Notes under the pieces: generated by a model
Told to the model about the DNA's origin: nothing
The model's database searches: none
The model's input: the letters and a program-made list of their open reading frames with translations, nothing else
Assembly (NCBI GenBank): GCA_014706295.1
Contig: JACSVZ010000022.1
Coordinates: 10,744,830 to 10,808,829 of the forward strand
Direction: 5' to 3'
Source: Lycocorax pyrrhopterus obiensis
Lineage: Eukaryota; Chordata; Aves; Passeriformes; Paradisaeidae
DNA length: 64,000 bases
Part shown: positions 59,501 through 64,000 of the stretch, piece by piece
Layout: the number at the start of each line of letters is the position of its first letter
Position numbering within the stretch: position 1 is the stretch's first letter
Made by a program: the position numbers and the translations under genes

Positions 59501-60331
59501 ATTGCGCCAAGGAATGAACTCCAGGGAAATATAGTTTGAGGATAGCACTGAAATAGGATACCTGGAGTTCTAATACTTCAAGAGTTTTTCCTCCCATGAT
59601 AAGAAAGCCTATTTTATTCTCTACAAAAAGACCTGGGCAGTTGGGAGATACAGTCGCTGCTTCCAGGAACTATTCTGCCCTTCTGAATTCTTAAATATTT
59701 CAAACAAAAGACAGCTGTTGTGTAACTGTGCAGGAAAGCTGAAAAAATTCCACGTGGATTTACTTACTGTTTAAGCCTACAGTGGTTGTGATTTTGGACA
59801 AACTCATCCCTTTGTAGTTCTTGTTAAATCGGGTTTTAGTTTGTTCAAGGAAGGTCTGAAAAGGAATAAGACAAAGTATTTACTATCAAACATTTTACTG
59901 GCTGGGGTAATCCTATCCCAAACCTGCTTTTTCATTTCTGCACAATTCTGCTAGAGCAGATACTGCCCTACCTAATTTTGGACAAACCCCTCTTCTTGCT
60001 CCTTATTTTAGCAAGTAAAGAAGGGATCATGGGCGATTATGGGATTACCAAAGCCTCAGCCACATCTCTGAAAGCTTGTGCTAAATTTAAGTAATGGGGA
60101 AAAGTTGACTGTTTGGTGTGACATCACTAAAACAACTCAGGACAGAGCTGAAGAAAGACTGGCCCTTGTTGGAAGATTTATCCCTGGAGAATGTTTAGGA
60201 TTCCATGTGCCCTCCATGGGGTGATAAACAGCACTTACAGTTTTACCAGCATTGTCCAAACCCAGGATCAGGACACAGTACTCATCCCTCTGGAATATGT
60301 ATTTATAGAGCCCTGACAGCAGCGTATACAT
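50416..60331 (-). CDS. ARFRP1: ARFRP1, ARF-related protein 1 (complete CDS, 7 coding exons)
   Basis: ARFRP1 is an ARF-like small GTPase of the trans-Golgi network; it acts upstream of ARL1 and golgin recruitment. Minus-strand exons in transcript order are 60331-60239, 59855-59768, 59298-59216, 58591-58510, 58347-58277, 52107-52007 and 50503-50416. They sum to 606 bases, or 201 residues plus TAG, the same length as the mammalian protein. Visible motifs are P-loop GLDNAGKT (residues 24-31), switch I TTTVGLN, DLGGQ, NKQD and CSALTGKG. It starts MYTLL, so position 2 is not glycine. This fits the known N-acetylated, non-myristoylated N terminus. The 5.9-kb intron between 58276 and 52108 dominates the gene. 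ZGPAT diverges from the same promoter region. Confidence 0.97.
52007..52107 (-). CDS. ARFRP1: ARFRP1 coding exon 6
   Basis: It encodes TCLSIPDIKTAFSDCINKIG and KRDCLTQACSALTG, including the SAL (G5) motif. It ends two bases into the last glycine codon before gtgagt. Confidence 0.95.
52108..58276 (-). other. ARFRP1: Large ARFRP1 intron
   Basis: About 6.2 kb, A/T-richer than its surroundings. I see no exons, RNA genes or CR1 tails here. Small simple repeats include ccaaccaaccaacc near 56340. Confidence 0.6.
58277..58347 (-). CDS. ARFRP1: ARFRP1 coding exon 5 with NKQD motif
   Basis: It encodes EKMITSEALEGVPILVLANK followed by QDVE. NKQD is the guanine-specificity (G4) motif. Donor gtaaaa. Confidence 0.96.
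58510..58591 (-). CDS. ARFRP1: ARFRP1 coding exon 4
   Basis: It encodes YYAESHGVIYVIDSTDEERL and SESKRAF, the central GTPase strand and helix. It ends in phase 1 before gtaagt. Confidence 0.96.
59014..59180 (-). mobile_element. CR1 LINE 3' fragment
   Basis: Reverse CR1: tggaatcacagaatggtttg, cctgccatgagcagggacac, cagggatggggcagccacag; in an ARFRP1 intron, same strand as the gene. Confidence 0.88.
59216..59298 (-). CDS. ARFRP1: ARFRP1 coding exon 3, switch II
   Basis: It encodes GTIDVGKTRLMFWDLGGQEE and LQSLWDK. DLGGQ is the G3 motif, with the glutamine used in GTP hydrolysis. Donor gttaga. A CR1 piece ends about 35 bases beyond this donor, inside the intron. Confidence 0.96.
59768..59855 (-). 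CDS. ARFRP1: ARFRP1 coding exon 2, switch I
   Basis: It encodes TFLEQTKTRFNKNYKGMSLS and KITTTVGLN, with the switch I threonine. It ends in phase 1 before gtaagt. Confidence 0.96.
60239..60331 (-). CDS. ARFRP1: ARFRP1 coding exon 1 with P-loop
   Basis: It encodes MYTLLSGLYKYIFQRDEY and then GLDNAGKT, ending right after the P-loop before gtaagt. The exon begins at 60338 after gttgcag, leaving seven 5' UTR bases before the ATG. Confidence 0.96.
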
Positions 60332-61283
60332 CCTGCTCCTGCAACAAATGCCAGGAAATCATTAACAAACAGGTCATTCCCAAAAGCCTCCACGCCACAG
60401 CGCAAGTTTTTCCCAACGCCAGACAAATAAATGATGTTACTCTTTTATCAGGAACTCTCGTATTTAGGCAACCCCAGGAAAAATCACAGACGTAAGAGAT
60501 ATCATGACAATAGCTCAAGATCAAATTTGGGGTTTGAAGGGGAGCTGAGGAAGGGCTTGAACACCTCTTGCAGTACATGTAAGACCCAGAGAAAATGAAG
60601 TGAACTTCATACAAATACAAAGAAGAGGTAATTTGAGCAAGAATCTACAGAAGCTCACACCTGGGTTTTTTGGTGCTGGCTTTGCACACACAAAGCAGAT
60701 CAGCTTTGCTGGGACGCAAGAAGCACTGGCACCAAGTGCTGCAGCTGACTCACATGCCATTGCAACAACTCTTCTGTTCAAACACAGATAAAGGGAACTT
60801 CAAGGCACATCCTTTGAGAGGCAGCTGCCTCTAAGCAACTGCGTGCTTAAATATCCACTTTGAAGTCAAACACCATTACCTAAAGGGAAATAAAAGTGCT
60901 CCAAAGCAGGACTCGGGGGTTTCACGGTAAGGGACGACAGGGCACCTAAGGGCAGGGCTTCAATCCCACAGGCACCGGGGCGACCCTTCGCCTCCAGCTG
61001 TGCGAGAGCGGGGGGCTCCTGCCGTCCCCGGGGGAGCAGCCGGGCCACTGGCTGGGGGAAACCCCGGCCCGCTCCCCTTTCGGGACAGCGACTGATCCCG
61101 GGCGCGCCCGACCGCCAGCCTGCTCCTCCTTGACCCAGGAGATCCTCCCGGACACGGGAAATCCCTCCAAATCCAGAAGACCCAGGAGATCCGGCCCTTT
61201 CCTTCCCTGCCACAGCCAGTGACGGGTGAAGGAGAACACCGGCCCTACCGCCATTTCCCCCTGACGGCCCAGCGCCACGTCCC

Positions 61284-61345
61284 GTCCCGGCCCAACGACA
61301 GGTCCCGGCCCAGCGACAAGTCCCGGCCCAGCGACAAGTCCCGGC
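61284..61345. repeat. 18-bp GC-rich tandem repeat
   Basis: Three units of gtcccggcccagcgacaa (first with two differences) at 61284-61301, 61302-61319 and 61320-61337, plus a partial fourth. It lies in the presumed first intron/promoter of ARFRP1. Confidence 0.9.
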
Positions 61346-61422
61346 CCCGCAAGCCCGCCCCAAGCTCCCCAGCGCAGCGGGTGAGGAAAAGAGCCCCGAG
61401 CCCGAGGCCCGCAGCCCCTCAC

Positions 61423-61470
61423 CTGGTCCTGGTGCCGGTGTCAGTGTTGGAGCCCGAGCCGCCTCTTACG
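61423..61470 (-). other. ARFRP1: Candidate non-coding first exon of ARFRP1
   Basis: On the minus strand a strong donor gtgagg lies directly after GCACCAGGACCAG (plus 61423). It could splice to the coding exon acceptor at 60339. The 5' boundary is a guess. Confidence 0.5.
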
Positions 61471-61699
61471 ACTCCCCAGCGCCACCGGCAGCCGCCATTC
61501 TGCGCTCGGGGCTGTGGGAAATGTAGTCGTGTCGCCGCTGCGATAGCCGCGCGTGGGTAGGCTGTGGACTACAACTCCCAGAACGTCCAGCGCCGCCGGC
61601 CTGCCGGGGACCCCGAGTGCTGAGCGGGTGACGCGTTGGCGAGCGCAGCCGGAAGCGGGGGCTCTGCGGCCGGAAGAGGGGGTGTCATGGCGGGGGTCA

Positions 61700-61752
61700 T
61701 GGAGGCGGCTCGCAGGGGCCGAGGCGGCTGAGAGTGCAGTGGGGCCGCCGAG
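61700..61752 (+). other. ZGPAT: Candidate non-coding first exon of ZGPAT
   Basis: A donor gtagcg after GCCGCCGAG (61752) could pair with the acceptor gtttccag ending at 61932, a tandem cagcag, to give a spliced 5' UTR ahead of ATG 62095. The start is not determinable. Confidence 0.4.
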
Positions 61753-62094
61753 GTAGCGGTGGCGGCTCAGAGAGGTGCTGCAGCCCTGGGGCTGAGGGAG
61801 CGCCCAGGCTGCGGGAGGAGCGGTGCCGTGCGCGGGCCCGGTGGGCTAGAGTGGACTCCGTGGCGGGGGAGGGCAGGGCCAGGCCCGGCCTCTCCTCGGA
61901 CTCTCCCGTCGCCTCTTGCCGCCTGTTTCCAGCAGGAGCATCACCCTGGTGATTTTCGAGGGAAAGAGCGGGACGGCGGGTAGATGTCGCTTCTGCGGGC
62001 GAGGACTTGTTATCCAAAAGTGCTTGAGTAAACTCTGAATGTGTTTTGAGTTCGTGGAGAGGACGCGGGCAAAAGCGCCTTTCTTGTGCTGATA

Positions 62095-62732
62095 ATGGAT
62101 GAAGAGAGTCTGGAAGCAGCGATCCAGACCTACAACGCCCAGCTGGAGCAGGTGGAGCTGGCACTGGGGGCGGGCCAGGATCCATCGCAGCAGTCGGACC
62201 TGATCCAGCTGCAGGAGGATTTGAAGCAGCTGATAGAACTGACCGAGTCCAGCCTGGTGGCTGTGAAAAAGAGCAAACTTCTGGCCACTTTGGACACAGA
62301 TGCCTCCTCCTCCTCCCCAGCAGGTCTGCCGGGGCAGGATTCCCATCCGGAGAGCTCTGCCCAAGATGATGAATATGCTGCTTTTAAGGAAGCCATTGCT
62401 GGGCTTGGAACAGATGAGCCTCCAGCTGATAACGAGATCTCCTCGGAGAGGGAGGGAGAAACTGGGGATAAAACCAAATCAAAGTGCAGTGAAGAGGAGG
62501 AAGAGTCTGAGAGGGAGGAGGAGGAGGAGGAATTGAGTGGAATGAAGGTTAAAGCCCCCTACTACAGCTCCTGGGGGACCCTGGAGTACCACAATGCCAT
62601 GATTGTGGGAACAGAGGAGCTGGAGGATGGCAGTGCTGGGGTCAGGGTGCTCTATCTGTACCCGACCCACAAGTCCCTGAAGCCGTGCCCGTTCTTCCTG
62701 GATGACAAGTGCAGATTTAAGGAGAACTGTCG
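62095..62732 (+). CDS. ZGPAT: ZGPAT coding exon 1
   Basis: ATG 62095 was chosen because MDEESLE is the family N terminus. The exon encodes the N-terminal coiled segment, an acidic linker and the first three zinc-finger cysteines. It ends two bases into an arginine codon before gtaaag. Confidence 0.95.
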
Positions 62733-63509
62733 GTAAAGAGAGAGGGGTGGGAGGGGCCTTGTTTCAGAGGGATAAACCTCCTCCTGAAGTGCTCTATGTG
62801 GCTTTCTCACCCAGAGAGGTTGTGCCTTAGTGTTTTTAAAGTGCTCTGTGGTGAGCAGTGTGGGCATCAGTTTGGCTGTTTTCTTTAGCTACTGCACAGA
62901 TGAAGTGGAACATCCCACGGGAAAGCTGCAGAGGTGTTACATAACTGAGTGGATAAATTAACAACTGGTGAAGTGTTTTAAAATAAAACACCCGAGTCTG
63001 TGGATAGTGCACATGTTCCAGTTGCACAGGGAGGTTGTATAGGCTCCTTTTTTGGGGATCTTCAGCAGGATCAGCCTGAGTGGTCTGTGAAGGTGCTGAG
63101 CTGGAGCCCTGCCTGTCTCTGATCCTGTTTATCCCCAAAGCCATGAACTTTTTAACTGGATGTGTCACTAGCAAGGAAGTTAAAGTCTCTGGGGTGGGAT
63201 GCATTCCTCGTTCCATGACATAAATAACGTGTGAAACGTGAACAGCTTTATAATTGCAACAGCACGTGGTCAAACTTCCCCAATTATGGTGAAGGTTCAC
63301 CACCACTGACACTCGTGTGCATTTCCTTTGAGGAGGGATTTTCGTTTGAAAACTCCTGTTCCTCCTTCCCTGCAGGTTTTCCCATGGTCAGGTGGTGTCC
63401 GTGGAGGAGCTCCAGCCGTTCCAGGAGCCCGATCTGAGCAGTCTGGGGGTGGGCTCAGCCTGCCTGGCCAAGCACAGTGATGGGATCTGGTACACAGCCA
63501 AAATCACCG
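62095..63509 (+). CDS. ZGPAT: ZGPAT, zinc finger CCCH-type and G-patch protein (5' part)
   Basis: ZGPAT is a nuclear zinc-finger/G-patch protein. In mammals it represses transcription through the Mi-2/NuRD complex (e.g. of EGFR). Two coding exons, 62095-62732 and 63376-63509, give the first 257 residues, ending in phase 1. The start MDEESLEAAIQTYNAQLEQV is the conserved N terminus. It is followed by a coiled-coil-like Leu/Gln segment, an acidic Glu-run region and APYYSSWGTLEYHNAM. A C-x7-C-x5-C-x3-H finger (residues from KPCPFFLDDKC) is split by the intron. Entry into the Tudor-like segment (SACLAKHSDGIWYTAKIT) follows. The rest, including the G-patch, lies beyond 64000. Confidence 0.96.
63376..63509 (+). 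CDS. ZGPAT: ZGPAT coding exon 2
   Basis: After ccctgcag it encodes FSHGQVVSVEELQPFQEPDL, which includes the finger histidine. SACLAKHSDGIWYTAKIT follows, and the donor is gtgagg. From 63510 to 64000 is intron with nothing else recognised. Confidence 0.95.
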
Positions 63510-64000
63510 GTGAGGGGGGACAGGGGCTTTCCCGGGGTCCAGGGGGAAGGTGGAGGCTGAGGGTTATGTGGATCTAAAACTTGGCTGTTGGGGTTAACGA
63601 CAGAAAAACGTAAACTATGTGGCTGTGGCCCTGAACTCAAAATCTTGACACAGCTGAGGAAACAGTCCGAGTTTTGTCAGGCTAGAGGAGGGTATTGGCT
63701 GGGAAACAGGAGATATAAAGAGCAGGAATGTGGAAAGGAAATGACTACGAGGTGATTAACTGCTCCAGGGAAGAGGGAGGTACTGCAGGAATTTACATGT
63801 ATATTAGGTGAGAATTGCAATAATCTCTGTTTAAACCAAAACCAGGGGAGCTGGCCCTGCCCAGCAGCTGCTGATACAGGCTTCCTTATGTCCTGGGAAG
63901 AGGGAGGGTTTATTTCCTCTTTCCATCTTTCTTTTAACTGTTACTAAGTCAGAAGGGAGCGAGTCTAACTTCTTTTTAATTCCATTTCTTAGCAGCCCAT

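Larger units (their letters stand above)
60950..61900. promoter_or_regulatory. CpG-rich bidirectional promoter of ARFRP1 and ZGPAT
   Basis: This is the densest CpG block in the window, lying between divergent first exons. The likely ARFRP1 start is near 61470 on the minus strand and the likely ZGPAT start is between about 61560 and 61750 on the plus strand. No TATA box is evident. A shared promoter for this pair is also known in mammals. Confidence 0.7.

Noticed and set aside
60866..61422. Overlapping long minus-strand frames rich in Gly/Ala/Arg
   Set aside because: CpG-island sequence upstream of the ARFRP1 coding start; the Gly-Pro repeats come from the 18-bp minisatellite.

Overview
The window is vertebrate nuclear DNA, almost certainly from a bird. 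It carries spliced genes with GT-AG introns and CpG-rich promoters. At least 27 truncated CR1 LINE tails with ATTCTATG-type 3' ends are scattered through it, which is the usual interspersed-repeat signature of bird genomes. Gene content and order are RTEL1 (+), TNFRSF6B/DcR3 (+), ARFRP1 (-) and ZGPAT (+). This is the block found on human 20q13.33. I cannot name the species.

Layout: 1-24859 holds the last 17 coding exons of RTEL1 (second half of the helicase core, two harmonin-homology domains, a PIP-like motif and a C-terminal C4C4 RING). RTEL1's 3' UTR probably runs to about 25.75 kb. From about 25.9 to 30.2 kb is intergenic with CR1 remnants. A CpG-rich, TATA-containing promoter lies near 30.24-30.76 kb and starts the small gene for the secreted decoy receptor TNFRSF6B (coding to 36810). 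Its 3' flank contains a GGGAT/GGGAC tandem array. From about 37 to 49.6 kb no gene was recognised; there is a possible solo LTR and several CR1 pieces. ARFRP1 occupies 50416-60331 on the minus strand as seven coding exons giving 201 residues, with a non-coding first exon near 61423. A GC-rich region at about 60.95-61.9 kb is the apparent bidirectional promoter for ARFRP1 and ZGPAT. ZGPAT's first two coding exons (62095-62732, 63376-63509) end the window and the gene continues beyond it.

The genes do not form one pathway. RTEL1 maintains telomeres and dismantles DNA secondary structures. TNFRSF6B is a soluble TNF-family decoy receptor. ARFRP1 is a trans-Golgi ARF-like GTPase. ZGPAT is a zinc-finger/G-patch nuclear protein. 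The shared feature is conserved synteny, with a tight divergent ARFRP1-ZGPAT pair.

I found no CRISPR-like, operon-like or otherwise new system. The most interesting leads concern transcript structure: a better-context upstream start for TNFRSF6B, a possible alternative last exon of RTEL1, a weak donor next to the RING exon, inverted CR1 pairs, and a G-quadruplex-prone pentamer array just after the TNFRSF6B stop. All exon boundaries were read by eye from splice sites, reading phase and family recognition; no alignment or RNA evidence was available.
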